From the NCBI GenBank assembly GCA_964580215.1, contig CAZOJT010000010.1:18092-82091 (forward strand): a stretch of DNA of 64,000 bases. Reading direction: 5' to 3'. Position numbers and translations under genes: made by a program. The notes beneath the pieces are model-generated. The model saw only the letters and a program-made list of their open reading frames with translations. It made no database searches and was not told the origin of the DNA. The stretch comes from SM23-73-3 sp964580215 (GTDB lineage Bacteria > Zixibacteria > MSB-5A5 > SM1-73). Shown one piece after another: positions 1 to 8,231 of this stretch (the first letter of the stretch is position 1; every line of letters starts with the position of its first letter).

Positions 1-209
1 TATTTTTTGTTGTAGAACTGTCCCCATCCTGGAAAGGCGACTGATCTTAAAAGCGCACCCATGGGAGATTTTCTCTCTAATAAGGTATCCAGCTGGGAAA
101 TCTTTGTTATGATGGCCGAATCCTGCTCTGTCTGCCCAAGACTTTGAGTTTCAAGAATGAATGCAAACAGGCACAAGGTTAAAGGCAAAAAAATAAAATG
201 TTTCTTCAT
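1..209 (-). CDS. DUF5683-like protein, N-terminal part (cut by window edge)
   Basis: Reading leftward from an ATG at 207-209, about 69 codons remain open to the window edge. The product starts with a lysine pair and a hydrophobic stretch (KKHFIFLPLTLCLFAF), a likely signal peptide, followed by a short charged region and then SPMGALLRSVAFPGWGQFYN. The PGWGQxYN pattern is typical of DUF5683, small membrane-associated proteins common in Bacteroidota and relatives whose function is unknown. A GAGG lies almost against the ATG, so the start is not certain. The gene is incomplete only because the window ends. Confidence 0.65.
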   Translation of the reverse strand, partial: MKKHFIFLPLTLCLFAFILETQSLGQTEQDSAIITKISQLDTLLERKSPMGALLRSVAFPGWGQFYNKK

Positions 210-618
210 TCCTCTTATACCCTCAAAAAATCAAAAGCTTCGTCTATCAAAACATCGGCCAAGATAAAAGTCATCCTGAGAAAATACAAGAATTTTCTTG
301 ACCATTAAAATTCTGTAGACTTATATTGATATTCCACTCCCCGAGGGATGTTATCCCAAACGAGCACCCGTACGGGTGGGGGTCTCCGTCATCCCGAGGA
401 AGAAAACGGGGATGATAATCCGCCCAGACAGGCGAGCAGACGCTCCCATCTGAGGGCGTCCGCCCGAAGGATCCGTAGGACAATCCCCTTTGAGCCAAAT
501 TGTCGATCGACCCACAATTTTTTCAAACCAGTGGTGTAGATCATGCATCCCCCGAAGGGGGTGCTTGACAATAAAAGACATCGACAAAACTTTGCTATTG
601 TCAAGCTACAATTATTTG

Positions 619-652
619 AAACCAGAACCTAACTTAAGTTAGGTTCTGGTTT
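619..652. terminator. 34-bp perfect palindrome with T-run
   Basis: The 34 bases read the same on both strands (core ACCTAACTTAAGTTAGGT) and are followed by TTTT, so the site could end transcription from the left. Near-identical palindromes occur at 25768-25803 and 41544-41571, so it is also a member of a dispersed repeat family. Confidence 0.6.
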
Positions 653-737
653 TTTGCAATTTCGGTCTTATATAAGCAAAAGGCTTTCCGAAATAATAAA
701 GCTGATTGTTTTTAAGAAACCTTCAGGTCAGGCTGAA

Positions 738-760
738 GTCGTAGATCCCGCCGAGGCGGG
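738..760 (+). repeat. Palindromic micro-element (23-bp copy) inside a host hairpin
   Basis: A 9-base head GTCGTAGAT is followed by CCCGCC, a 2-base loop and GGCGGG. It sits between the arms GTCAGGC-TGAA and GCCTGAC. Removing it restores a simple 7-bp stem with a TGAA loop, the same hairpin type seen intact near 47619-47636. Compare the 24-bp copies at 13754, 21287 and 47799. Confidence 0.6.
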
Positions 761-820
761 GCCTGACACTCCAGCATAACCTCCTCATAGTTGGTTCTCC
801 AGATAGATTGACAAAATTTC

Positions 821-850
821 TTGACTAATTGTAGATATTAGAGATATATA
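821..850 (+). promoter_or_regulatory. Putative sigma-70 promoter for the sirtuin gene
   Basis: TTGACT at 821-826 and TATATA at 845-850 are 18 bases apart, 33 bases upstream of the start codon. A second TTGACA lies at 808-813. The following AGGGAGG at 871-877 is a strong ribosome binding site for the ATG at 883. Confidence 0.5.
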
Positions 851-882
851 TAGGTGAAGGATTTATCCTTAGGGAGGAAAAA

Positions 883-1623
883 ATGAATCAGGAAATTTCG
901 GTTTCGGAAAAATTAAAATCGCTTCTGTCAAAGGGGACCAAGGTGGTGATCTTGACCGGGGCGGGAATATCCGCGGAAAGTGGTGTTCCCACTTTTCGGG
1001 GTAAGGAGGGGTTGTGGAAGAAGTTTCGCCCGGAGGAGTTGGCGACATTCGATGCCTTCATGGCTAATCCTCAGTTGGTATGGGAGTGGTATGAATATAG
1101 AAGAGAGATAATTGAAAAGATAAAACCCAATCCGGGCCATCTGGCTTTGGCCGATTTCCAGAACCATTTTGATAAATTTGAGTTGATTACCCAGAATGTG
1201 GATGGACTTCATCACCAGGCGGGATCTGAGAACGTGATCGAGCTGCACGGAAACATAAGGAGAAACAAGTGCATCCAGTGTGGGAAAAAATATGAATCGC
1301 TGGAGGGAACCATTGAAGGAATTCCTCCTAAATGTCCCTGCGGCGGGAATATCCGCCCGGACGTGGTCTGGTTTGGAGAGACGTTGCCTCAAGACGCTAT
1401 AAACTATGCGTTTTCTGTGTCATCTGAGTGTGACCTCTTCTTCTCCGTGGGAACCTCGGCGGTGGTGCGTCCGGCGGCTTCTTTGCCTTTGATCGCTAAA
1501 AGAGGCGGAGCTTATGTGGTAGAAATTAACATCACTCCCACAGAGATTACCCGTGTGGTGGATGAAAGCCTATTGGGCAAGTCAGGCGAGATTTTGCCGT
1601 CGCTGGTGAAATTCTTCAAATGA
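883..1623 (+). CDS. cobB: NAD-dependent protein deacylase, sirtuin (CobB-like)
   Basis: The 246-residue protein has the complete Sir2 core: the NAD-binding motif GAGISAESGVPTFRG at residues 26-40, TQNVDGLH at 103-110 and the catalytic histidine in LHGN at about 122. Four zinc cysteines follow at about 130, 133, 151 and 153. Sirtuins remove acyl groups from lysines using NAD+, giving nicotinamide and O-acyl-ADP-ribose. Tyr70 and Arg73 form the Y-x-x-R pair that in class III sirtuins such as CobB and SIRT5 binds acidic acyl groups, so desuccinylase activity is likely (inference). The ATG at 883 has a good Shine-Dalgarno, and the gene appears to stand alone behind its own promoter. Confidence 0.93.
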   Translation: MNQEISVSEKLKSLLSKGTKVVILTGAGISAESGVPTFRGKEGLWKKFRPEELATFDAFMANPQLVWEWYEYRREIIEKIKPNPGHLALADFQNHFDKFELITQNVDGLHHQAGSENVIELHGNIRRNKCIQCGKKYESLEGTIEGIPPKCPCGGNIRPDVVWFGETLPQDAINYAFSVSSECDLFFSVGTSAVVRPAASLPLIAKRGGAYVVEINITPTEITRVVDESLLGKSGEILPSLVKFFK

Positions 1624-1633
1624 ACATTGCTGG

Positions 1634-1906
1634 ACTAATTTGAGATTGAGGCAGCTTTTGTAGTTGCCCGATTTATCGGGCTTTTGGGCTCAACGATGGT
1701 TATCAACTAATTATGGTGACAATCTGAGATACCGTAATAGTCATGTAGTCATGTAGGTCAACCCCGCCTTTGGCGGGGTTGACAAATAAGAATTTGTCAA
1801 GCAGGCTACGCCATGCTTGACCTACAAAACTAATTTGAGATTGAGGCAGCTTTTGTAGTTGCCCGATTCATCGGGCGCCTTTGCTCAATGAATTGAGCAA
1901 CTACAA
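1634..1906. repeat. Intergenic repeat cluster: duplicated 48-mer, GTAGTTGC element and CCCGCC palindrome
   Basis: A 48-bp stretch at 1634-1681 recurs with one mismatch at 1829-1876; each copy ends in GTAGTTGC plus a GCCCGAT...ATCGGGC hairpin. The second is a full GTAGTTGC element (1853-1906, 54 bp, ends TTGTAGTTGC and GCAACTACAA) with a second hairpin GCTCAATGAATTGAGC. Between them, 1757-1783 is a 12-bp perfect stem with a TTT loop built on CCCCGCC/GGCGGGG. The segment 1783-1826 has a relative at 33519-33570. Nothing else is recognisable between the flanking genes. Confidence 0.7.
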
Positions 1907-1935
1907 AAAATCAACAACGAGATTCAGAAATTCCC

Positions 1936-2853
1936 ATGAAAATAAAAGATATTAAAGGGCGAATAGAAAAAGCATATGCGCTTTTGGAAAATTGCGTGGT
2001 GTGTCCCAGAGAATGCAAGGTGAACCGGTTGAAAGGAGAGAAGGGGTTTTGTGGGGGGAGAAAGAATCCTAAAGTGGCAAGCTATAATGTGCATTATGGT
2101 GAGGAGCCGCCTATCTCCGGAACCAAAGGATCGGGAACCATATTTTTTTCCGGTTGTAATTTAAGATGCCTCTATTGTCAGAACTTCCCCATCAGCCAGA
2201 TGAGGCATGGAAAAGAGATAACCACACACAAGCTGGCAGATATGATGCTTCATCTGCAATCAAAGGGATGTCACAACATCAACCTGGTAACGCCCACACA
2301 TTTTGTCCCCCAGATACTCAGGGCCTTATCTTTTGCCTGGGAGAGGGGTTTTGATCTTCCTTTGGTCTACAATACGTCCGGATATGAGGCATTAGAATCT
2401 CTGAAACTTTTGGAGGGAATAATCGATGTATATCTTCCGGACATGCGGTATTCAGACAACCATATAGCCAAAAAGCTCTCCTCGGTGGAAAATTATGTGG
2501 AGGTGAACCGAAAAGCGATAAAAGAGATGTACCAACAAGTAGGGAATCTGATAACTGATGAGAGGGGCATCGCCAGAAAAGGATTGATTATACGACATCT
2601 GATTTTGCCGGATAACTTAGCCGGAAGCGAAGAAACGTTCCGATTTATAAAAGAGGAAATTTCCGATAAAGTATATGTAAGCCTGATGGGTCAATATTTC
2701 CCCAGCTTTAAAGCAGGGGAGTGCGTATCAATAAAGAGGAAAATCACCCCCGAGGAATATGAATCCGTGGTGGGAAGCTTTTTTAAGTCGGGTTTGAGCC
2801 GAGGATGGATGCAAGAGGGACCAAAGTATGAAACACAGTATGTGGAAGAATAA
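1936..2853 (+). CDS. Radical SAM enzyme of the PflX family
   Basis: The 305-residue protein carries a CxxxCxxC cluster-binding motif at about residues 75-85 (SGCNLRCLYCQNF), typical of radical SAM enzymes that use a [4Fe-4S] cluster to cleave S-adenosylmethionine. An extra cysteine-rich N-terminal segment (CVVCPRECKVNR...GFCG) and the phrase VTPTHFVPQIL match the PflX group (COG1313), relatives of pyruvate formate-lyase activating enzymes whose substrates are unknown. No glycyl radical enzyme gene is nearby. The end overlaps the next gene by 26 bases, so the two are probably co-transcribed. The family call is firm; the substrate cannot be given. Confidence 0.85.
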   Translation: MKIKDIKGRIEKAYALLENCVVCPRECKVNRLKGEKGFCGGRKNPKVASYNVHYGEEPPISGTKGSGTIFFSGCNLRCLYCQNFPISQMRHGKEITTHKLADMMLHLQSKGCHNINLVTPTHFVPQILRALSFAWERGFDLPLVYNTSGYEALESLKLLEGIIDVYLPDMRYSDNHIAKKLSSVENYVEVNRKAIKEMYQQVGNLITDERGIARKGLIIRHLILPDNLAGSEETFRFIKEEISDKVYVSLMGQYFPSFKAGECVSIKRKITPEEYESVVGSFFKSGLSRGWMQEGPKYETQYVEE

Positions 2854-4903
2854 ACTTCTTGTTTTCTTTCTTTTGTCTTTTCTTTTGTGTGGCTGTACGT
2901 ATTACAATACCTTCTATAATGCCAGGAGAAGCTTCAAGGAAGGGGAGAAGGCACAGAAACGCGCCTTGGGGAGGAATACCGCCGGCAGAAGCCAATACGA
3001 AAATGCCATAAAGAGAGCCTCCAAGGTTTTGACCTTCCATCCCAAGAGCAGGTGGGCAGATGATGCCTTGTTCCTGATCGGAAGAGCCTACTTCAACATG
3101 GGAGAATATGTAAAGGCAGAAAGAAAATTTGAAGAGCTTCAAACCAGCTTTCCCAAAAGCAATCTGTTGGATGATTCGCACTACTATATAAGCATGTGCC
3201 ACTACTACTCTGGTGATGAAATAGAAGCCATAAGCTCGCTGAACAGCTTACTTGAGTCGAAGAAGATCGAAAAAAAAAGAAAGGGAGAAGTCTCCTTCAT
3301 GATAGGGGAGATTTATTTTCAAAAGGAAAAATATGTTGATGCCATAACCTATTATGAGAAGACTTTGAGCGAGTTTGATCCCGACACCCTCTCCGCCATA
3401 ACCCAACTCCGCATAGGAGAGTGTCTCTGGCTGAAAAAAGATTATGCCAAAGCTAAGGAGGCATTTGCTGGGGTTGAAGAACGCCACCCTTCAGATAGCC
3501 TTTTATTCGAGTCAAAATTCAGAGAGGGGGAATGTAGTTATATATTAGGAGACTATCAAAAGGGGATGGGGGTCTATGTTGAGCTGTCAGAAGATGAGAG
3601 ATTTTCTGCCAAGCTCCCTTCAATTAAGTTAAAGATTGCTGAAGGGCACTACTTTATGGACGAGCTCTGTCTGTCCATGGAGGAATATTATCAGATAACC
3701 GAAAACCATCCCAAAACCGAGGAGTCGGCAAAAGCCTACTTTCAACTGGGGCAGATATATCAGGATAGGTTCAGTGATCTGGATGAAGCCAAGAAGATGT
3801 ATGAAAGCTGTAAGAATGAAAGTCCCCGGTCAGAGATAGCCAGGGAGGCGCTGACTCAAAGTGCAAATATTTCTAAAATTGAGAAGTATCAAAAGGAGCT
3901 GTCTGATGAGGAGACGGAAAAGTCAGGCAAAGCTTTGTTTTTACTGGGTGAACTATACCTCACCCGGATGAATCAGCCCGATTCAGCCTTAGCTGAGTAT
4001 CTGGCTTTGGCGGATAAGTTTCCCCAATCCGAATATGCTGTCAAATCACTTTATGCCGCCGCCTGGATTTTAGAGAACATAAAAGGAGATTCTGCCGCAG
4101 CTGCAAGAATGCATAAAAGGATTCTGGAGGAACATCCTCAATCGGATTATCGGAAGCTGGCTTTGGAGTTTTTGAATGTGTCGTGGTACTCTTTTGATGA
4201 GTTGAATGTAGAGAAGGTTTATCAGGAGGCGGAGAGGCTCCTTTTTGAGGAGAACGAGGTTGATTCCGCCCTGGCTTTGTATGATCTTATAATGGAGGAA
4301 TTTCCTCAAAGCCTGTATGCCAGTAAATCCGCTTATGCCAAAGCTTGGGCAATCGAGTATTTTGCCAATCCGGGCGATAGCACCGTGGCTTTAGCTTACC
4401 TGAAGGTGATAGATGGGTATCCGGAGTCAGAATATGCAGAGGAGGCCCGAATAAAATTGGGGCTTTCCCAAAGGTCTCAGCCAACTCGGCCTGCACCAAG
4501 GGAGACCTCTCCGCCCGAAGAAGAGGAGGAGGACACCACCATGGCAGAGATGCCCGACACCTCTGGACCCCAAATACCAAGGGCTCCCACACCACTCGAA
4601 AGAGGAGTGTTTGTGTATCCGGAGACAGAGATTCTTTCCGGCATCAAAGGGGTGGTGGTGCTCAAGGTCCGAATTGACTTTGATGGAACCGTAAGCGATG
4701 CGGTGGTGGTGAACTCACTGGAAAACATGTGGATAGACGAAGCGGCCAAGGCGGCGGCTTTGAATACCACCTTCGATCCGGAAAAAATCGATCCGATGCA
4801 ATTGGGCGAATGGTTCTTATATACGGTGGAGGTGATACCACCTGACGAAGGTCAGGATATACATACCGACCCAACCCAAGAGCCAGATCTCTGGGAAGAT
4901 TAG
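2828..4903 (+). CDS. Lipoprotein with TPR repeats and C-terminal TonB-like domain
   Basis: The protein (691 residues) begins with a lipoprotein signal: a hydrophobic run ending in LLCGC, with Cys23 the likely lipidated residue. Then come many tetratricopeptide repeats of the YfiO/BamD and YbgF type, with A-x-x-x-A-x-W/F and FP-x-S spacing. A Pro/Glu-rich linker of about 40 residues (PPEEEEED) follows, and finally a TonB C-terminal fold at about 590-670 (GVVVLKVRIDFDGTVSD, AAKAAALNTTF). TPR lipoproteins usually scaffold envelope complexes. The TonB domain normally sits on an inner-membrane anchor, so its place on a lipoprotein is odd. ATG 2828 overlaps the upstream gene; an ATG at 2840 is possible. 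The exact role is unknown. Confidence 0.8.
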   Translation: MKHSMWKNKLLVFFLLSFLLCGCTYYNTFYNARRSFKEGEKAQKRALGRNTAGRSQYENAIKRASKVLTFHPKSRWADDALFLIGRAYFNMGEYVKAERKFEELQTSFPKSNLLDDSHYYISMCHYYSGDEIEAISSLNSLLESKKIEKKRKGEVSFMIGEIYFQKEKYVDAITYYEKTLSEFDPDTLSAITQLRIGECLWLKKDYAKAKEAFAGVEERHPSDSLLFESKFREGECSYILGDYQKGMGVYVELSEDERFSAKLPSIKLKIAEGHYFMDELCLSMEEYYQITENHPKTEESAKAYFQLGQIYQDRFSDLDEAKKMYESCKNESPRSEIAREALTQSANISKIEKYQKELSDEETEKSGKALFLLGELYLTRMNQPDSALAEYLALADKFPQSEYAVKSLYAAAWILENIKGDSAAAARMHKRILEEHPQSDYRKLALEFLNVSWYSFDELNVEKVYQEAERLLFEENEVDSALALYDLIMEEFPQSLYASKSAYAKAWAIEYFANPGDSTVALAYLKVIDGYPESEYAEEARIKLGLSQRSQPTRPAPRETSPPEEEEEDTTMAEMPDTSGPQIPRAPTPLERGVFVYPETEILSGIKGVVVLKVRIDFDGTVSDAVVVNSLENMWIDEAAKAAALNTTFDPEKIDPMQLGEWFLYTVEVIPPDEGQDIHTDPTQEPDLWED

Positions 4904-4904
4904 C

Positions 4905-5702
4905 ATGGTCAATCAGCTCTTAACTCCTGTGTTGTCCAATGAAAAGCTCCAAAAAAGGGTGTTCAAGCTCACCCTTTCTTCTTCCTTTATCCCCAGAAAA
5001 GCAAAGCCGGGAAATTTTGTTCATATAAAAGTCAGTTCAAATGATTATCCCCTTCTTCGGAGAGCATTCAGCATCCACAGCCTGGAGAAGGATAAAGGCA
5101 GATTTGAGATTCTATTCAAAGTGGTGGGAAAGGGGACTGAGATTTTGTCAAGAAAATCTCCTGGCGACACACTTGATATTCTGGGACCAATCGGCAATAG
5201 CTTTTCCCTTCCTAAAAAGGGGAAGGAAATCATGCTGGTGGCAGGAGGAATGGGAATAGCTCCTTTGTGGTTTCTTTTTACCCATCTGATCAAAAGATTT
5301 CACAAGAACGAATTGACATTTTTCGTGGGGGCTAAAAGCAAAAAAGAGCTTTTGTATGCTAAAAAGTTAAAAAACACTAAAGCCAGATTGATAATAGCCA
5401 CAGATGATGGCAGTGCGGGAAGAAAAGGCTTGGTCACTGAGATTTTTCTGAAGGAGATAGAGAAAAGAAATTATGATCTCAAAAGCCTCGCCGTTTATTC
5501 CTGTGGGCATCAAATGATGATGAAAAGAATGTCTGAGATAGCGAAAAAATTAGACCTTTTTTGCCAGATCTCTTTGGAGACACATATGGCCTGTGGGGTG
5601 GGGGCTTGTTGGGGATGCGTGGTCAAACAAACAGACGGAACTTACAAAAGAGTCTGTGTGGATGGACCAGTGTTTGATGCCAGAGAAGTAAATCTCGAAT
5701 AA
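4905..5702 (+). CDS. pyrK: Dihydroorotate dehydrogenase B electron transfer subunit
   Basis: The 265-residue protein has the ferredoxin-reductase layout: an FAD-binding barrel with RRAFSIHS at about 46-53, an NAD-binding half with GGMGIAPL, and a C-terminal [2Fe-2S] site with cysteines in MACGVGACWGC and a final C in KRVCVDGP. PyrK passes electrons from dihydroorotate dehydrogenase (PyrD type 1B) to NAD+. The start codon follows the previous stop by one base, suggesting co-transcription with the lipoprotein gene. pyrD comes next but is separated by a 200-bp repeat-rich gap. Confidence 0.93.
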   Translation: MVNQLLTPVLSNEKLQKRVFKLTLSSSFIPRKAKPGNFVHIKVSSNDYPLLRRAFSIHSLEKDKGRFEILFKVVGKGTEILSRKSPGDTLDILGPIGNSFSLPKKGKEIMLVAGGMGIAPLWFLFTHLIKRFHKNELTFFVGAKSKKELLYAKKLKNTKARLIIATDDGSAGRKGLVTEIFLKEIEKRNYDLKSLAVYSCGHQMMMKRMSEIAKKLDLFCQISLETHMACGVGACWGCVVKQTDGTYKRVCVDGPVFDAREVNLE

Positions 5703-5940
5703 CATGCACACACATTTACATGCATCCCCTCTCCCCTCCGGGGAGAGGGCAAGGGTGAGGGGGCTTACTCGTATGGCTGTGCTTGGCAGACACGTGAAGT
5801 CACTAGTGGGCTGTAACATAAATTCAGGATATTGTAGTTGCTCAATTTATTGAGCACTGTCGTCACTATGCCTGATAAATCAGGCAACTACAATAGCGAA
5901 TAAATTTATGTTACAGAGCACTAGCCTTCAGAAAATCTTA
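5703..5940. repeat. Long inverted-repeat element between pyrK and pyrD
   Basis: A GC-rich hairpin (cccctctcccc...ggggagaggg) starts at about 5722. From 5811 to 5916 lies an element with perfect 14-bp ends CTGTAACATAAATT and AATTTATGTTACAG. Inside is a GTAGTTGC core (5832-5893) with hairpins CTCAATTTATTGAG and CCTGATAAATCAGG. CACTAG stands close to both ends (5801-5806 and 5919-5924), perhaps a target duplication. The element separates two genes that normally form one operon. Confidence 0.7.
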
Positions 5941-6876
5941 ATGGAAGTCGATTTGAACCAAAAACCTAATCTTTCGGTCAAAGTAGCAGGAATCAAATTT
6001 TCCAATCCGGTTCTGGTAGCATCCGGCACTTTCGGTTATGGTGAGGAATACAATGCTTTAATCGATCTTTCCAAGCTGGGCGGCATCGTCACCAAATCCA
6101 TAACTTTAAACCCCAGAGAGGGAAATCCGCCTCCCCGAACAGTCGAGACCCCATGTGGAATGCTTAATTCTATTGGTCTGGCTAATGTGGGAGTGGAGAA
6201 CTTTATCAAGGAGAAACTACCTTTTTTGAAAAAGCTGGGGACCCGAATAATCGTCAATGTAGCAGGAGGCACCATCGGAGAGTATGTTGACGTGGTCAAA
6301 AGACTTTCCCGCTGCAGGGGAATTGACATGCTGGAGATAAACATCTCCTGCCCTAATGTGAAGGAAGGGGGATTGGATTTTGGCTCGAAGCCCGAATCGG
6401 CGCATGCATGCATAAAGAAAATCAAAGATCATACTTCATATCCGATAATTGCCAAGCTTTCTCCCAATGTCACAGACATAGTGGAGGTGGCTTATGCGGT
6501 TCAGGAGGCGGGCGCGGATGCGATCTCACTTATCAACACTCTGATCGGGATGGCAATTGACACAGAGAAAAGAGAGCCGATTTTGGGAAATATAACCGGT
6601 GGGCTTTCCGGTCCTGCCATAAAACCTGTGGCCTTGGCAATGGTGTGGAAGGTGGCAAAGGCGATAAACCTTCCCGTGATCGGGATCGGGGGAATCATGA
6701 ACACGCAGGATGCTTTGGAATTTTTCTTAGCGGGTGCTTGCATGATCCAGATAGGAACGGGAAATTTCGTGGACCCACGGACATCTGTTAAAGTCGTCAA
6801 CGGATTAAACGGATATTTGAAAGAAAAGAGGATGAAAAGAATCACCGACCTGGTGGGCAAGCTAAAGACACGTTGA
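5941..6876 (+). CDS. pyrD: Dihydroorotate dehydrogenase B, catalytic subunit
   Basis: The product, about 311 residues, is class 1B dihydroorotate dehydrogenase, which oxidises dihydroorotate to orotate in pyrimidine synthesis using FMN. Visible motifs are ASGTFGYG, TKSITLNPREGNPPPR, the catalytic cysteine in INISCPNV, and the FMN phosphate-binding GIGGI near the end. Cysteine as active-site base and the preceding pyrK both indicate the NAD-linked heterotetramer. An upstream ATG at 5908 is in frame, but it lies inside the terminal inverted repeat of the 5811-5916 element and would add 11 untypical residues. The ATG at 5941 is preferred, although neither has a clear ribosome site. Confidence 0.92.
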   Translation: MEVDLNQKPNLSVKVAGIKFSNPVLVASGTFGYGEEYNALIDLSKLGGIVTKSITLNPREGNPPPRTVETPCGMLNSIGLANVGVENFIKEKLPFLKKLGTRIIVNVAGGTIGEYVDVVKRLSRCRGIDMLEINISCPNVKEGGLDFGSKPESAHACIKKIKDHTSYPIIAKLSPNVTDIVEVAYAVQEAGADAISLINTLIGMAIDTEKREPILGNITGGLSGPAIKPVALAMVWKVAKAINLPVIGIGGIMNTQDALEFFLAGACMIQIGTGNFVDPRTSVKVVNGLNGYLKEKRMKRITDLVGKLKTR

Positions 6877-7658
6877 ACTCCTCCTCCAAATGAATCAAGA
6901 TTCGTCCCTATAAATTCTCCTGTCTTACAGATTGTTTCTGATACAAAAATAACTTCTGGCATAGAGAGTCTTCTGAAGAAGAAATATCTGTTGTTGATTC
7001 TCCCTTACACACGAAGTTCAATTTTTTTTGCATCAGAAAAAGAGAAAGAATCCTTACCTCACCCCCTTGTATATTATGAATGATACATCTTTGACCCATT
7101 TTAAACAGTTGGAGCAGGGTGGATGGTCTGGAATCCGCATAAAATAAGGATTTGGAGACTCGTATGAGTGCATACGCAATGTCCTTCGACATCCCGCCTT
7201 TGGCGGGAGAGAAAATGTAGTGCCACACTCTCTTGATGTGCCCGTAAGTGCTTGTGAGACGACAACACTTTTTTCGCAAGTGTTTAAAATGAGTTTGACT
7301 TTGGGCGATGGCAGAGTATCGCCCCTACCATAGAAAAAAGCGTCGTTTGTTGGTCAAGGGTGCCCTCACCCTTGACCGTTTGTAGAGCGGGGTGAGGGCA
7401 CCCCGCTCCAACAAGCGACATGTGTTAACAGCAGACAGACTCCGATAGGTAGCAGGTAGATAAAAGACCATGCTAACGCCGGGTGTTGTCACCCGCCGTT
7501 TTCTTGCCCGTCAGCATTGACTTGCTAATGCTTGCGGAAGCCCCGCGAAGCGGGATCTCCGCTTCGCTCCGACAAGCTGCCGCATTCCGGGTAGCTTGAC
7601 CGGTGGAACTGGTGGTTCTGGTGGATCTGGTGCATCTGGTGGTTTTTTTATTTTTTTC
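6877..7658. repeat. Intergenic region of hairpins and short tandem repeats
   Basis: No gene is supported. Visible items are TCGTATGAGTGCATACGCA at 7160-7178, a CCCGCCTTTGGCGGG palindrome with an extended head (7181-7207), and two stacked hairpins at about 7346-7411 (tcaagggtgcc...cacccttga and gcggggtgagggcaccccgc). A run of GGTGGAACT/GGTGGTTCT-like 9-mers lies at about 7600-7643. The last would encode Gly- or Pro-rich peptide but has no start or continuation. Confidence 0.55.
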
Positions 7659-8231
7659 TCACTTTTCCTCCAAGCAGGTCTCAGGCAACGAATTATGGGC
7701 ATTGGAATCTGTATCCTGAGTAAGTAGTTGGTCGTCCCAGAGGATGGCGGAGGAGCCGTTTGACGTTTTTGTCTTTCGGAAGCCCATGGTGGAAAGGATC
7801 CGGCCAATACGGGAGTAAGTGAGTTGACTTTCTTTGGATCTGTTCTGGTTGAAAGTATCGGTAATGGTTTTGACCGGAAGAATGCCATTTGTTACCAGAT
7901 ATTTTAATCCTGCGATAGTATTGGTGATTTGAGATTCGAGGTCGAGGGGTTCGGTTTCGGGATAGAGTTTTGGTAATTCCTCATTTCTTATGGCTTCTAT
8001 TTCCTGCCAGAAGAATTTTTCGGCTTCCGAGGTTTGGAATGCTTTGTCCTTAAGCCGGATAGCTCTTAAGGCATCCTGGATTTTCGGCTTATAGGATTTG
8101 CTTTGTAATCTTTTAATACTCTTGTCGATCAATAGCTCAATGAACTTCAAATACCTGGAGTCTTCGCTTCGATTTGACTCAGAGTCGGCCCTTCGATTAG
8201 ACTCAGGGTCTTGATCAATTGAATGGTTCAT
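7659..8231 (-). CDS. Hypothetical protein, possible winged-helix C-terminus
   Basis: A 190-residue minus-strand frame with ordinary, protein-like composition. The N-terminus is polar and repetitive (ESNRRADSESNRSEDS). The middle is helical and charged, and the C-terminus contains TYSRIGRILSTMGFRKTKTS followed by ILWDDQLL. This resembles the ending of phage or plasmid primase-associated proteins that close with a small DNA-binding domain, but I cannot name the family. It stands alone between two repeat-rich gaps and may be a remnant of a mobile element. The coding call is moderate; the function is unknown. Confidence 0.5.
   Translation of the reverse strand: MNHSIDQDPESNRRADSESNRSEDSRYLKFIELLIDKSIKRLQSKSYKPKIQDALRAIRLKDKAFQTSEAEKFFWQEIEAIRNEELPKLYPETEPLDLESQITNTIAGLKYLVTNGILPVKTITDTFNQNRSKESQLTYSRIGRILSTMGFRKTKTSNGSSAILWDDQLLTQDTDSNAHNSLPETCLEEK

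Larger units (their letters stand above)
210..820. repeat. Intergenic region with nested palindromes
   Basis: No gene is credible here. It holds a palindrome around CCCGTACGGG at 365-378, a perfect 34-bp palindrome at 619-652 listed separately, and a hairpin with GTCAGGC/GCCTGAC arms at 727-767. The loop of that last hairpin is interrupted at 738-760 by a 23-bp CCCGCC/GGCGGG unit. Short open frames over 271-604 are overlapping shadows of palindromic DNA and have no family resemblance. Confidence 0.6.

Noticed and set aside
271..604. Four overlapping short frames
   Set aside because: All lie on palindromic intergenic DNA, on both strands, with no ribosome site or family resemblance.
5908..5940. 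Upstream in-frame ATG for pyrD
   Set aside because: It lies inside the terminal inverted repeat of a mobile-looking element and would add residues not found in the family.
7511..7888. Minus-strand frame with a Pro-rich tail (PPDAPDPPEPPVPP)
   Set aside because: Mostly the shadow of the 7659-8231 gene in another frame; the Pro-rich part comes from short tandem repeats downstream of the real stop.
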